Notes: generated from the letters alone by a model not told the origin. A DNA stretch of 64,000 nt from Sympetrum striolatum (GCA_947579665.1 CANPUZ010000048.1:248001-312000), one strand, 5' to 3'. Shown: positions 1 to 11,440, counted from the first letter of the stretch. Numbers and translations are program-made.

Positions 1-454
1 GCGTATGGTTGTCATCCTTTAAATTAGTTTGGAATTTCTGAAGTAAATTTATGATTGCATTAAGTTTATGACTATTATATGATTCTTCTTGAAGCACCTG
101 AAACTGTTGAGCATTTTGAATAAGTTATCTAGACTCGACAGGGGGGGTGAGGAATTACATCAATAATGCTCTTGTTACAATCAGTACTGCATCCTAATGG
201 AAAGCCGTATTGAAAAGTACTTTATCCATTAATGCTATAAAAAGTCCTCTTCTAATAGCAAGCAATAAAGATGCCTCAGGTGTTGTTATGTCATTATCAA
301 TGTGAAATGAGTTATCAGATTTAGATAGGATCAAAACTCGTTTGGTTGACATACTGTGGCACTATTAGACTTTAATCGTTTAACGAGTTCTTTACAGTTA
401 TATGATTTACTGCACTTTGCTCGAGAAGTACAAAGGAATGTTATTTATTTTCTA

Positions 455-870
455 GATTAACATCGAAGAAGAGATAGTGGAGATACCTGAAGAGGGGGGC
501 AATGGATGTTGCGGTGGATGCAATATTTAGTTGCTTTTTTCCAGTCAAATGTTATTTACTTAATTTGGCATATCAAAAATACTAAACATATAATTCAGGG
601 ACAATGGAAAGCCTATGGATATTGATAATGGGTCGTGTTCATCAAAAGTGGCGAGCCCTGCATGATTTAATGATTCTTTTGTTTGTTCTAACTGAAAATT
701 AAGATGATGAGAAAACTCATGGGATGTTGTTTGGGATTTGAGATTGTCGGTACACATGTTGTTCTACCTATTAATCTGTTTCGGTACGTGCAAGTATTTT
801 TCAGAATAGATAATGCGAGGGAAGGACTTGGAGCTGGAGGAGAGTGAGCTGTGTCGGAGATACCAGTACC
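455..870 (+). pseudogene. Decayed paralogue of the ZAD zinc-finger gene (exons 4-6)
   Basis: Non-coding relic matching, in the same order, exons 4, 5 and 6 and the introns between them of the intact zinc-finger gene at 23691-27551, but on the opposite strand. The exon-5 copy is 599-650: it starts after an AG with GGACAA, lacks about 26 bases of the parent exon, and positions 613-650 match the parent at about 33-34 of 38 bases. The following intron start (GCGAGC against GTGAGC in the parent) and several intron stretches also match. The exon-4 copy starts near 456 after TCTAG and contains a TGG-AGAT-CC-GAAGAG pattern. The exon-6 copy lies at about 810-850 (GAGGGAAGGAC, then GAGAGTGAGC). Frames are broken by indels and stops. 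A weaker match to exon 3 may lie near 297-345. No finger-coding part is visible. Confidence 0.72.
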
Positions 871-3734
871 AATCTTTAGGCAATGATATGATTTAAAAAA
901 TAAACGACTTTAAGTAAAAAGTTTTATTATTTGACTTTATTTGTTTAAAGTGCGTTCAGAGAAGAGCTACATATATAAAAGTGTCTCGAAATCAATGGTT
1001 TAAATAAAGTAGTTTAAATAGAAAATAAATGCTTTTAATAAATTGAAAAATGAATTGAATTATTTCTTTTAATTATGTGTTTTGTTCACCTTGCTACTGC
1101 ATCTTAAAAGTGGCTAACAAGATCTGTTAAGACTATTTCAAGACTTCTAATATTATGTTAAAGAAATGTTAGGTCTCATGTCTTCTAATAACTGCCATTT
1201 CGGAGAAAATTCTATCCAAAAACGACAAATTCTCGACGTTTTTCGTCTGCTACTAGAAAATTACCAAATTGTGTTTTAAAATGAACAAATATTATACCAT
1301 CCACGTCAGTTAAAAGATCATCATTTTACGAGCATCTGATTGAATTGTTAGTTTCTGATTCATTTAGGGTAATTAGGAGAATATATCGAACTACTTTTTA
1401 AACTTTTCTTGTTTTACAAGCTTACTTACAAAAGTAAATATTAAAATTAAAGTATGAAATAGAATCTACGAATTTATAACTCCGAATTACGAAACCCTTA
1501 AATAAATATCGAAATACGATTTTTAAGAGCAAGCTGAATGTATGAAAATCAGCAGAATAATCCTTATTTTAAATGTTTGCTTGATTTTTAAACTCGCGGC
1601 TTACAAAGTGACGTCATCGTGCTTCAGTTCATCGTCTGACCACAAGAGAACACTTTTCCTCAACAGATGACAAGCGTTACTACCAGACGCATTAGCAGAA
1701 GAAAAATTTTCGAACATTCCAAAACAGATTGTGTTAAAATCGTTCAGGATTTCATAACAGTACTTCTCTATACATTATTTATAACTTAATTCATCACGGT
1801 AAATAAATACTTCTCCTACGGAACGATGGGGAACATTGAAAACGTGTTATTCCTGACGAAAATGGGTTATACATAGTTACATGAAGTACCTGAGTTATCG
1901 ACATCTTGTTTACGTAGAAAAATTCTCTGATCCACAATAATGTAGAGAAAAAGTGCGTTCATTTTTCAATACTCATAAGCTACATATTAAATTCCTCTGC
2001 AGGGAGATCGTACTTGACAAAGTATCTGAGGAATCCATTCTAATTTATGACTAAACATAATATTCGATTGAAATTTATTAATTCTGTTCAATAACTTTAA
2101 AAAAGCTGATACTTGCAACATGTATGCGTTTAAAATCATTATTATAACCATATTATCATTATTTAAGGTTATATTATTTTAAGATCGGTGTATAATAAAC
2201 CTGTATTATTATGTTTAGAAGGATATTAAATAATCTTCACGCACTTTAAAATCGAGCTTATTTACAATTATAGAAGATAAGGAATAAATGTGTAAATACA
2301 GCAATTAAGGTAGGTGTCTAATACAATATTTTTAATCGTTTAGTTCGTTTAAAATGTACGCGAGAAAATTATTTGCAAAGAAGTTCGAAAGTAACCAAGT
2401 CAAAATATACATAATTCTTGCAATAAGCAATGTATAACATAATTTAATCTTTTCCAATTACCTGTACTTATCATTTTACATTCATAAGTTATACAAATAA
2501 TATTTGAATTTTACAAATGCTACATATCTCAAAGTTTACCTCTAGTTTATCAATTATAAGACAAAAGAAGAGAACAAAAATCTGCATATGAGCAAAAAAT
2601 CATTGTCAGTAATCGGATAAAGATAAGAAAATTGTTTAGTCTTCGTATTGCTGATATATATAAGTATTCACAAGACTTCAAACAATATCAAACTGAAGGG
2701 AAAACCCAACTCAATTATAAGGTTTACCTAAATGGACATAATGATGAGCTATCTGCCTTAGCGTCAAAATGAGATGGTTTTGAGTAATGTTACAAACAAA
2801 AGTGGTGTTGCGAGAATGTTTGGGTACGAAGATGATGTTTATATCTTTTAGAATCTTTGGTTAGATGACAAATATAAGTGAGCCATATTCCAAGAAGTGA
2901 GATATCTCAAAAATGCCATTTCTGTATAATTCTAAGTGCTAACTATTTTCATCACAACTTAATGAAAAATAAAAAGATATTGATTGATGAGAGGAAGGTT
3001 TATTTTGAGGACACACAGACTAGGATTAACTGGTGAAAGCTTTGCTGATTGTCAATTTACTACCAGGTGAATTAAACAATGTTATTTATTAAATTATTTT
3101 CTAAAATGCTGAAAAAATACTTGCTTTGTCAGCAATTCTACAGTTCAGATGATTTTTCTAATGAAAAGATTATGTAATTTAGGGTAGATGACTTCATTAT
3201 TTAGTTTATAATTTTTGAAAAGTAATGAGAATTATAGCAAATGTATTTTAAATTGTAATAACGTGTATAGTAGTGAATTATTCTTGTTGATTCTTAAAAT
3301 GTAATGATAGATAACCAGACAAGATTCAATCCTCTAATCATTGGGCTATCACAAGAATTGTGTGTACTTTTTTTATATTACTTATAATTACTTATAGAGA
3401 AAGGAATACTAAGGAAATTAATAGCAGAAATAATAGAAGATCTGTATGCTGCCAAAATAAGCTATTTTTATTAATAAATGTGCTTATATTATCATTATGA
3501 TGTTTATTTATATATATTAACAATGGCGAGCTCATTATGATTTTGATTTATGTTTATTAATTATAATTAAACTAACACTACCATGAATTTCTGTTATTAA
3601 TATTACATTAAATTAGTGAGCTTTACATCTAACAGTCATGAAAAAATGATACAAGGGGAGGAACAAAACAGTAACACTTATGGTCGTGTGAAACATATTT
3701 TCAAGAGAGAGAAATGATATACTGTGTACTAATC
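871..3734. other. AT-rich intergenic sequence, no gene seen
   Basis: No coding region with recognisable protein features was found. It contains one copy of a dispersed repeat (1182-1330) and one palindromic CRE-like octamer TGACGTCA at 1609-1616. The rest is AT-rich with no clear structure. Confidence 0.5.
1182..1330 (+). repeat. Dispersed repeat C, copy 1
   Basis: About 149 bp nearly identical to 55511-55659 in the same orientation, with a handful of mismatches. Neither copy shows terminal repeats or a target-site duplication by eye. The shared segment contains a short open stretch ending in a stop, which is not recognisable as a protein. Confidence 0.75.
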
Positions 3735-4075
3735 AATTCAGAAAGACATTTTCTGGTGAAACTGCTGTTCAGCTTGTTTTGACCAAATGGCGCACAATGG
3801 CAAATGAGGGTAAAGTTACTGTCATGATAGACTTCAAAAGGGCATTCGAGACAATAGATAGGGATATACTTGTAGAGAAATTAATTAAATATGGTTTTGG
3901 AAATCAAGCACTAAAAGTCAGGAAAATCTACCTGAGTAACAGGAAGCAGAAAACAAAGCTTAATAATTCAACATCTGATGAAATTTATAATGGGTTTGGT
4001 ATTCCTCAAGTGGCAATCATGGGGCCCTTGCTTTTTATCTTGTATATTAATGATAACGTGCCACAACCGAATGAT
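3735..4075 (+). pseudogene. Non-LTR retrotransposon reverse transcriptase fragment
   Basis: Internal piece of a LINE reverse transcriptase. The reading frame contains a GETAVQ-like segment, then MIDFKRAFETIDRD (RT block A, catalytic Asp followed by the AF motif), then GIPQ-x5-GPLLFILYIND (blocks B and C). The YADD block is missing because the frame runs into a different element at about 4075-4090. There is no proper start codon and no endonuclease, so this is a truncated, dead copy. It differs from the LINE that follows. Confidence 0.8.
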
Positions 4076-4084
4076 GTATTTGTT

Positions 4085-6062
4085 AATCCTCCACCGTGTA
4101 CCACCACAAAATCTTCCCACGCTCGTTCCTATGCTTCAGCTGCTTCGGCAAACCCTGCTAATTCTGACTCTGATGATATTGCCACCTGGTTTTTCACCAT
4201 TCTTGAACAAGTACAATCTGCCCCTTCTATCAAAGAGCGAAAAATAATCATTCTCAGAGAGTTAATGTCCCTATATTCAACCCAGTAAATTCCAATTCTT
4301 CCAAAAGTCTCACCATCCTCCCTTGGAATTGCAATAGTGTTGTTAACAAAAAATCTGAACTCTTCAACTTCATCCTTTTGCACTCTTTCGATATCATTCT
4401 CCTTCAAGAAACCTTCCTTAAAGCCAACATATCTTTCTCTCTTCCAAACTATAAATTACACCGATTCGATCGTCCCTCTCGCGGCGGTGGTCTCTGCATT
4501 TTGATTAAATCTCACATTAATTTCACTGTCCTCCCAACCCCTATCATACCTTCAATTGAATCAATAGGCATCCAACTCACTTCTGGTAACATTAAACTCA
4601 ATATTCATTCATTATATGTCCGTGTAAATTCACTCTCTACTGATGATTTAACTACTCTTCTTGATACTGATTCTCCCTCCCTTGACTGGAACGCAAAACA
4701 CCCAACTTGGGGTGCTGTTAAAACCAATCAAAATGGTAAAATTCTCCATCGTTTTCTTATAAATCATAACCTACAAATTCATTCTCCACAGGAACCAACT
4801 CATTTCAGTAATCAAACCATGGATCTTTTAGATTTTGCAATCTCAAAACAGCTAAATCTCACTCCGTCCATCCAAGCGGTCAATGCCCTCTCCTCAGACC
4901 ACCTTCCCCTTATTTTAGACCTTCCTCTTTCCGCCTCCTCTTATTTTTTCCCAATTCCAAAATATTCCACTAACTGGCAAAACTTTTCTTCATTTATTAC
5001 TGATTTCATCCATCTCATTCCCCCCTTAGAAACCCCCTCAATCGACGACATAAATCGGCAAATCGCTCGACTCGCCGACTTTCTATCAGCCGCTCGCAAC
5101 AGCGCTACGCGCAAAGTTCATTGCTCTCCCCTCGACTCATCTTATCTCAGACTTCCATTAAATATACGCCAAAAAATCAACCAAAGTAACGTCTTTCTTC
5201 GCAAGTGGAGAATTTACCGCCTACCCTCACATTTTGCAAATTACAAGACCCTACAAAGGGCAATTAAATCAGATGTCCGAAAATGGAAATCGCAAATTTG
5301 GCACCAAAAAGTAGCCCAATTGAGCTTCAAAGACAATTCAATATGGAAAATCGCCAAACAACTAAGAAATACCACGAAAATACCACCTCCGCTCAAGAAA
5401 GGCAATCAACCATATTTCGATCCTCCCTCCAAAGCATCAATTTTGGCAACTTTGCATTCTAATAACTCTCTAAATAATCTACCCTCTCCTCACGAATCTC
5501 TTGTGACTAAAGACATAATTAACCTCTCTTGGACCCCTAATTCCTATATCCCTCTAACTTCATCAGCCGAAATTATCGAGCTTTTAAAATCATCCAAAAC
5601 TCGCTCCGCCCCCGGACTCTACCAAATCACCAACCATATGCTAAAACTATTCGTTCAATCTCCAATTGCCCTTGATCTCCTCTGCAATCTCTTCAATGCC
5701 TGCTTAACCAACTCTTATTTCCCGTCTGAATGGAAGAAATCTAAAGTCATTTTCCTCCCAAAACCTCACAAAAATCCCACAGACCCTAACAATCACAGAC
5801 CAATTTCCCTTCTTTCGTGTTTCGGCAGACTCCTAGAAAAAATAATTAATGCCCGTCTTGTCTCATTTTTACAAGCGTCGGATATTCTTATCCCACAACA
5901 AATGGGTTTCAGAAAACAATATAGTACCGTCCATCAATTATTACGATTCCAACACTATGCGACTACTGCGTTTGTTGCGTCTGTACAAAATCACAATTCA
6001 CTCTCATTTCCAATTCAAGCAGGCGTGCCGCAAGAATCGGCCTTTTCTCATATATGGTCACC
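4085..6062 (+). mobile_element. Jockey-like LINE, ORF1 tail plus defective ORF2
   Basis: The tail of an ORF1 ends at a TAA (4286-4288). A second frame, ORF2, opens within it and runs to about 6060. ORF2 starts with an apurinic-type endonuclease (WNCNSV near 4324, DIILLQET near 4390, RGGGLCILIK near 4480, SSDHLPL near 4890), then linker sequence and the start of reverse transcriptase (RSAPG near 5606, FFPSEWKKSKVIFLPKP-type segment near 5720-5765, NHRPISLLS near 5792, QQMGFRKQYST near 5897). After LLRFQHYATTAF the frame jumps to FPIQAGVPQ, so the central RT, with its first catalytic Asp, is deleted in frame. The 3' part with YADD is absent. The endonuclease half is remarkably intact. A related copy lies on the opposite strand at 6850-7586. 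Confidence 0.85.
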
Positions 6063-6361
6063 TAAAAAAGTAGGATTCAATAGATGTAAACAAGTTAGGG
6101 TCCCGAATTGCCTATTTAATATTCAGAAATAAAACATTTTCCTAATTTATTTACCATTTAATTCTATCGAGCACTGTTCGAGCCCTTCCTTTAAAAACAA
6201 ACAAGTCATTAAACTAGAGAGTCACTAAATTTGTAAAGAGGAGTCACACTGGGTGACATGGGCCTCGGCCTGGCTTACCCTAAAAAATAATGCAATGCTC
6301 CAGACCACCATATGGTCTCGATTCTTTATTATCAAATATCCTGATTACTGATGATTTTTCC
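6063..6361. other. Spacer between LINE and repeat A
   Basis: No gene seen. Around 6255-6285 a stretch rich in GGCC (GGGCCTCGGCCTGG) resembles the CAGGGCC-type ends seen at 20372 and 38323, but no paired end was found. Confidence 0.35.
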
Positions 6362-6814
6362 AATCAGGTGCACGACCACGCGAGTGTAACGTCGCTAACA
6401 TTCTGCAAGCATGTTGTTTGCGCAAATTTCAAGTCGGCATCATATCGAGAGGGTCCTCAAAAGAAGAAAAAGTATTGAAAATATTCTTAAAATTTATCCG
6501 TCATGCTTTTATAAAGATGTATAGCATCGAATCCAGATGATCAGGCGTTACCGTGTAGAAAGCCATTCAGATAATGAAGAAAAACAGTGTAAATTTAAGC
6601 ATTAGTTTTCAATCTTTTACTGCCCAGGCAAAATCCGAAATACCTGCTGCGACCTTAAACTTTTTAGGTTGTCGCACTGCACTTTAGCAGCCACGATCCA
6701 AAAACTCCCCGAAAAATGAAGCTCTTATCAATCTCCCTCTCTCACCCGTCAAAGAAGAAACTAGATACTCCTGGTAACGGCAGATCCATAACATCTCACG
6801 TCGCCGATTTTACC
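6362..6814 (+). repeat. Dispersed repeat A, copy 1
   Basis: About 450 bp matching 58141-58591 almost base for base in the same orientation (offset about 51.78 kb). The left half contains the segment AAGTCGGCATCATATCG, which is also part of the B-box modular family. The right half is unrelated to those arrays. No open frame of interest. The two copies diverge abruptly at both ends, which suggests a defined mobile unit or a duplication. Confidence 0.8.
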
Positions 6815-6849
6815 TTTTCGAAGTCAGGAAAGATACAATGGGTTGAAAA

Positions 6850-7586
6850 TTTATGTCTAATATAATTGTTAGAAATGAAATATTGTTGCCGAAGAATTTG
6901 ATGGATTGCGCTATAATGTTTACGAAAACCCATTTGTTGGGTATAAGTATATTAGCGGCGTCGAGAAATGAGAGTAGACGAGAATTTTATGAGTTTTTCA
7001 AAGATTTTTCCGAGGCAGGAAAGCAGCGATATCGGCCTATGGTTGTCAGGTTCGGTGGGGTTTTAGTTGGGTTTAGGGATGAATACCACCTTTGACTGCT
7101 TCCAAGCTGTAGGGAAGTATGTTATTTGAAGGCAGGAGTTGAAAAGATTGGTCAAAAGATCGAGAGCGGGCAGAGAAAAAATCAGGGATTTGAGCATTTG
7201 GAGTCGAGGTCTGGAGCGGAACGGGTTTTGGTGGATTTTAACAGATCAATAACTTCTTTGGTAGCGCAAGGAGGAATATAAGAATTAGTAGTCCAGTAGA
7301 GATTAGAAATGGTGTTAGATACTGAGTTTTCGTGAGGTGATGTTGCATTATTAGCGGAATTGCGGGCATCTGAAGAAGCAAGAATTGACGATTTTGCGGC
7401 CGGGTCAAAGTGGAGTTGGTTGTCTTTTTTAAGGGGAGGGGGTATTTTTGTTGGGTTTCGAAGTTGTTTCGCGACTTTCCATATTTAGTTATCTTTAAAA
7501 TTTAACTGAGCGACTTTGTTTGACCAAATTTTATTTTTCAAAATTTTTACATCTGATTTAATCTCCTTTTGGAGGGACTTGTAATT
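6850..7586 (-). pseudogene. Jockey-like LINE ORF2 fragment, inverted copy
   Basis: Read on the minus strand, this translates piecewise into the same segments as the LINE at 4085-6062: NYKSLQKEIKSDV, IWKVAKQLRNPTKIPPPLKK, TNSYIPP, KTRSAP, then NHRPISLLS and QQMGFRKHYS. Several stops and frameshifts interrupt it. It is truncated at its 5' side near 7586, where the sequence changes within AATTCAAG into the B-box repeat family. It faces the plus-strand copy, so the two LINE fragments converge. A plus-strand open frame here is only its antisense. Confidence 0.82.
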
Positions 7587-7972
7587 CAAGCAGAAATATT
7601 GGCTGCAACTGCCTCAAAAGACGTCCTACTTTTCCCTTATATTCCTTATGAGAGAAATATTAACGTGCTCTGGCATCGAACCCAGTAAGAGGACTGACTG
7701 TCTTATGAAATTTTTTTTCTTGAACCAATTCTTACCATACATCTTCTAGCAATGCACGAACTTCCTATAATTTCGATAAATTCGTCAAAAAAATAATGAA
7801 ATACTGACCCAATGTATTTTAAACGGGAGACATATTTACCGCCCGGCATCGAACCCGGGTCTTTCTGGTGATACTCCCTATACAATATAATAGATGATCA
7901 ACATCTCTAACTATGTGTGAAAATTCAAGCCGAAATATTGGCTGCAACTGCCTCAAAGAACGTCTTACATTA
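7575..7972 (-). repeat. B-box modular repeat, chimeric array
   Basis: Contains the characteristic modules: a CAGAAATATTGGCTGCAACT segment, the motif GGCATCGAACCCAG (7670s), CTTCCTATAATTTCG, then GGCATCGAACCCGGG near 7846-7860 and again the GAAAATTCAAG segment. The order here is module 1, module 2, start of module 3, then module 1 again. The switch falls at the CATCGAACCC motif itself. On the minus strand these motifs read GGTTCGATGCC, matching the Pol III B box. Confidence 0.7.
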
Positions 7973-7974
7973 AC

Positions 7975-8960
7975 CTTTTTAACATTTATGGTCTTTTTTC
8001 TATCTATTGTGAAATTTCCAACTTCCTAATTATTTTAGTTTCACCTATAGAATTATTTAAAATAGAGCTTACATCCTGGTCGGCCATGTTGGAAAAAATC
8101 AAATTTTTCGTAATTTACTTTAATTTCTGCAGCCAAGTTTACGGTAGTATGTGTAAAACATTTCACACTGTTAAACTTTGTGTTATTTAATCTATCAATT
8201 GTTAAACTTTCAACATGGTATCTGTTATAGTTTTGACTACAGAATTAATTTAAATATCGCATGCAACGAAGTCAGCCATTTTTAAAATCATCACATTTTA
8301 TAGAAGATTATCTAATTTCCACAGCCAAATTTACAAACATTTGCGTAAAGGAGTAACAGTTTTAAAATAAACTTTGTTTTATCTATAAACTGTGAAATTT
8401 TCAACTTCTTAGTCGTTATAGATTCGTCAACAGAATTAATTGAAATAGAGTTTGAGCATGCAATGGCCGGTCATCTTGAAAAATCGTCCAATATTACAAA
8501 AGTTTAAGTTTTACAGCCAAATTTATGTCAGTAAGACAACAAATAGTAATACTTTTAAAATATTTGGTATTTTGTCTACCTTTAGCGACATTCACAACTT
8601 CCTAGCTATATTAGGTTGGGCTGCAGAATGGATTGAAATAGAGCATCCAATGCCCGGCAATGTATGAAAATATCAAATGTTTTCTAGTTTATTTTAAATT
8701 CCAAATGTTCAAAAGTACAGCAACAAAAATAAATATTCTAAAACATTTCCGCTATTGTGTCTGTAATTCGTGGAATTTTTGGACGTCCCATCAACTTTAA
8801 AGTTTTCACCAAAGATATAATTGAAACTCTTTCAGGTCTTTGAAATAATGAAATTTCTCAGTTTAATTCTATAGCCAAATTTACGACCAAAGAGATGATA
8901 TTTCTTTAATTGACGCTTCTATAAATTGTGAAATATTCAACTACTAAGCTGTTATAACTT
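7975..8960. repeat. Diverged tandem array of roughly 185 bp, about six units
   Basis: Anchor phrases recur in order: a CTAT(n)TGTGAAATTT-like start at about 8004, 8192, 8383, 8577, 8761 and 8919 (steps 188, 191, 194, 184, 158), followed by AGAATTAATTGAAATAGAG-like and CAGCCAAATTTAC-like segments (near 8133, 8321, 8514, 8872). Units are only about 60-70% similar by eye. No coding potential was seen. It sits between two copies of the B-box family and repeat D, so it may be the internal satellite of a larger element. Confidence 0.7.
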
Positions 8961-8961
8961 C

Positions 8962-9142
8962 ATCTACAAGAAAGCGATACAGGGAAGTAGTTGCCAGGAC
9001 AGATAGCTACTTTTGGTCATTTTTTCCACTAAGTATTAGAGAAGCTAATAGCTCTCCAGATTAGATAGGTATTTTGGTGTCTTACACCCCCTGCCACACG
9101 CCACTGGCGGATTGCAGGGTTTAAAAGTAAATGTAAAAGTGA
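8962..9142 (+). repeat. Dispersed repeat D, copy 1
   Basis: Begins GCGATACAGGGAAGTAGTTG and includes CTTTTGGT, AAGTATTAGAGAAGCTAATAG and TTTACACCCCCTGCC. It is closely repeated in the same orientation at about 39868-40030. No coding content or terminal structure was recognised. Confidence 0.72.
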
Positions 9143-9174
9143 TCTATCGAAAACATAAATGACTTTTACGGAAA

Positions 9175-9665
9175 ATATCCTGGGTTCGATGCTAGGACGA
9201 TGCAATTATCCGCCCTTTAAAATACATTGAGGTAATTTTTCATTATTTTTTTGATACATTTATCGAAATTACAGGAAGTTCGTGCTTGGCTAGAAGATGT
9301 ATGGTAAGAATTAGTTTAAGATAAAAATTTTCATAAGACCGTAATATTTCCTGGGTTCGATACCAGAACACATTACAATTTCTCACATAAGGAATATAAG
9401 GGAAAAGTAGGACGCCGTTTGAGGCAGTTGCAACCAATATTTCTGCTTAAATTTTCGCAGATAGTTAGAGATGGTGGTCTTCTGTTGTGCTGCATAAGAA
9501 GTATCACCAGAAACACCCGGGTTCGATGCCAGACGATTAAATTGCAGCCTATTTTCAGAATATTTTGAATCCTTTTTTCTTTTCTTTTGAGGACCGTCCC
9601 GATATGATGCCGATATGAAATTAGTGTTGTCGATCTGCTTGCAGTATGCAAGCTACATTTTACTC
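9175..9665 (+). repeat. B-box modular repeat, inverted array of three modules
   Basis: Reverse-orientation copy of the modules at 20711-21500 and 59085-59850, in the order 3, 2, 1. The GGTTCGA motif occurs at 9183, 9354 and 9520 (spacing 171 and 166 bp). Around each, short complementary arms can be read, for example CCGG around GTTCGATG in other copies. It ends with GTCGATCTGCTTGCAGTATG, found inverted near 59090. Confidence 0.75.
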
Positions 9666-9669
9666 GAGT

Positions 9670-10230
9670 GGTATATAGATAGTGGAATTCTACAAACTTT
9701 GCAGGTCCTATCAAGTAAGAATGGACTGCACACGCAAAGTTCACGAAAACATTCTTCATTTCCGATACTGTATAAGGTGGCTGTAGATGACTCTGCTATT
9801 AGTGACACCAATAGCAAGATGATACAAATCAATGGAAAATAACAAAGCAAATATCGGTCAGGAAGAGTAATTAATAGACCCGAAAAATAAAATGGTAATG
9901 ATCTTGAAGTTATTCCCATAGAACTTTCATGAACCCATTTCTCAGCAGAAAATTAATCATCGTGGTGTACTCACTTGTTGTATATTACTAATGAGTTCGC
10001 ACGTCAAAAATGATCGAAAGTTTAGTTACCGAAAGCAGAGATAATCCCGTTACGTGATTAGATTGTTCTTTTAAACTACGCGCTCGTTGCTGCCTTTCGA
10101 TTGGTTTTGGTGGAAATCCTTGTTTGTGAGAACGAAAACATTAATCAATTGAAGTGTTATTCACGAATCCAAAAGTTAAACCTATTTTACGGAAGGTGAC
10201 ATTAATTGTAGAAAGGTAAGGCTGAGTTTC
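9670..10230. other. Intergenic, no feature recognised
   Basis: Short open frames on both strands only, with no recognisable protein, repeat or RNA structure. Confidence 0.4.
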
Positions 10231-10234
10231 AATT

Positions 10235-11000
10235 TCCAAAGTTGTCCTCCGGAACCACTAAAGACGAAGTCTTCGAGGACGCGCTATGGATCCCAGTGCG
10301 AAAAGTACGCCAACTCCGTATGAAAGACGGCGAGAAAGTCTCCATTTTTTCATTTGCGGCTCCCTCAACGCCAGAATGGCCATTGCGAAGAATCCCCATA
10401 TATTTCCGTGCGTCGGCGCACCACAGATCTGCCACCTGTGTAGCCGCTTCGGCCATTCATCCGCACACTGCCGTGCCGCGCTGATTCCGCTGCGCCGCAC
10501 CAGATTGCGGACTGCTCTCTAAGAAATACAGGACACGCCCACCTGCTGCAACTGTGGTGGGCAGCGTAGAGCCGTATCGCGTTCCTGCATTCATTGGACG
10601 CAGGCGTCGTGCCGCACCCTCACCCGCACCCGCAACCGATAGCGATTCCGCGACCGCAGCCGCCGAAGGAGACGGGGAGGAGCAGCCCTCTCATTCGTCG
10701 AAGATGCCGCGAGCCGCGCCGCAGCGCATATTGGGAGGACTTCCCCGACCTCCCACGCCCGCAGCCGCTCAACCAAGAGACGGCCGCAGCCCCAAAAATC
10801 CCGCCGAGGCAAAGAAGACGCTCAACTGCGCCTTTGGAAGCCGCACCCGCCACCACGTCGGAGCAGAATCTCATCCTCACCATGGACAGATTGATATTCC
10901 AAGAAGCCGTCACCGCTCCGTTGGCAGAATTTCCTGCTCCCGCGCCTCCGATGTAGCATTCCCGGCTACATAATCTACCGCACTGACTGGCAAACTGCAC
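10235..11000 (+). pseudogene. GC-rich LINE ORF1 (gag-like) remnant with CCHC knuckles
   Basis: A nucleic-acid-binding ORF1 remnant. The first frame (10242 onward) reads EDALWIPVRKVRQLR and RRIPIYFR, typical of the region before the knuckles. After a frameshift near 10400 the frame continues through CHLCSRFGHSSAHC (about 10430-10470), a perfect C-x2-C-x4-H-x4-C knuckle. A further frame has CCNCGGQ, a damaged second knuckle with its histidine replaced. Beyond about 10600 the sequence is rich in Pro, Arg and His codons with no stable frame. The segment is strikingly GC-rich for this window, so it probably belongs to a different LINE family from the AT-rich ones. Overlapping frames on both strands here are composition effects. 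Confidence 0.6.
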
Positions 11001-11440
11001 CCGGCGAAACGGATAGGAGGAGCAGCCATTGCCATTGCCGACTGCATCCAGCACACCCTGCCCTTGCCGCACCCGGAACCATGGCCTCGAAGCCACCGTT
11101 CATCTTCCTCCACAGCACCACTTCGTCGACGGCGCCTTCGGCGACACCTTCACCTTCATGAGTCAAATTATGTTTTGCTGACGAACTAAAAAAATGGCCC
11201 AATTCATTAGCTATTCACCACGAAAATTTCATTGAGCTATCTTTACGGTAACGAATTTTAAAATTAGATTAAAAACCTTCCATTACTTCCCGGAATGCCC
11301 TTAATTATCCCCACCATCTCGATATTACGAAATTCGAGGAGAAAAACTCGTACGCGGATCGCCTTCGCAATGCAAGGAAGAGATTTCGGAGAAGACCGTA
11401 CAGGAAATCTCGATATGTGAAATGTTTTCGCCGCCATATT
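11001..11440. other. Intergenic, GC content falling back to background
   Basis: Continuation of the GC-rich sequence to about 11160, then AT-rich DNA. No gene recognised. Confidence 0.4.

Noticed and set aside
6853..7095. 80-codon plus-strand open frame
   Set aside because: It is the antisense of the jockey-like LINE RT fragment on the minus strand.
10554..11202. Several long overlapping frames on both strands
   Set aside because: Effect of high GC content with few stops; only the CCHC-containing frames show protein features.
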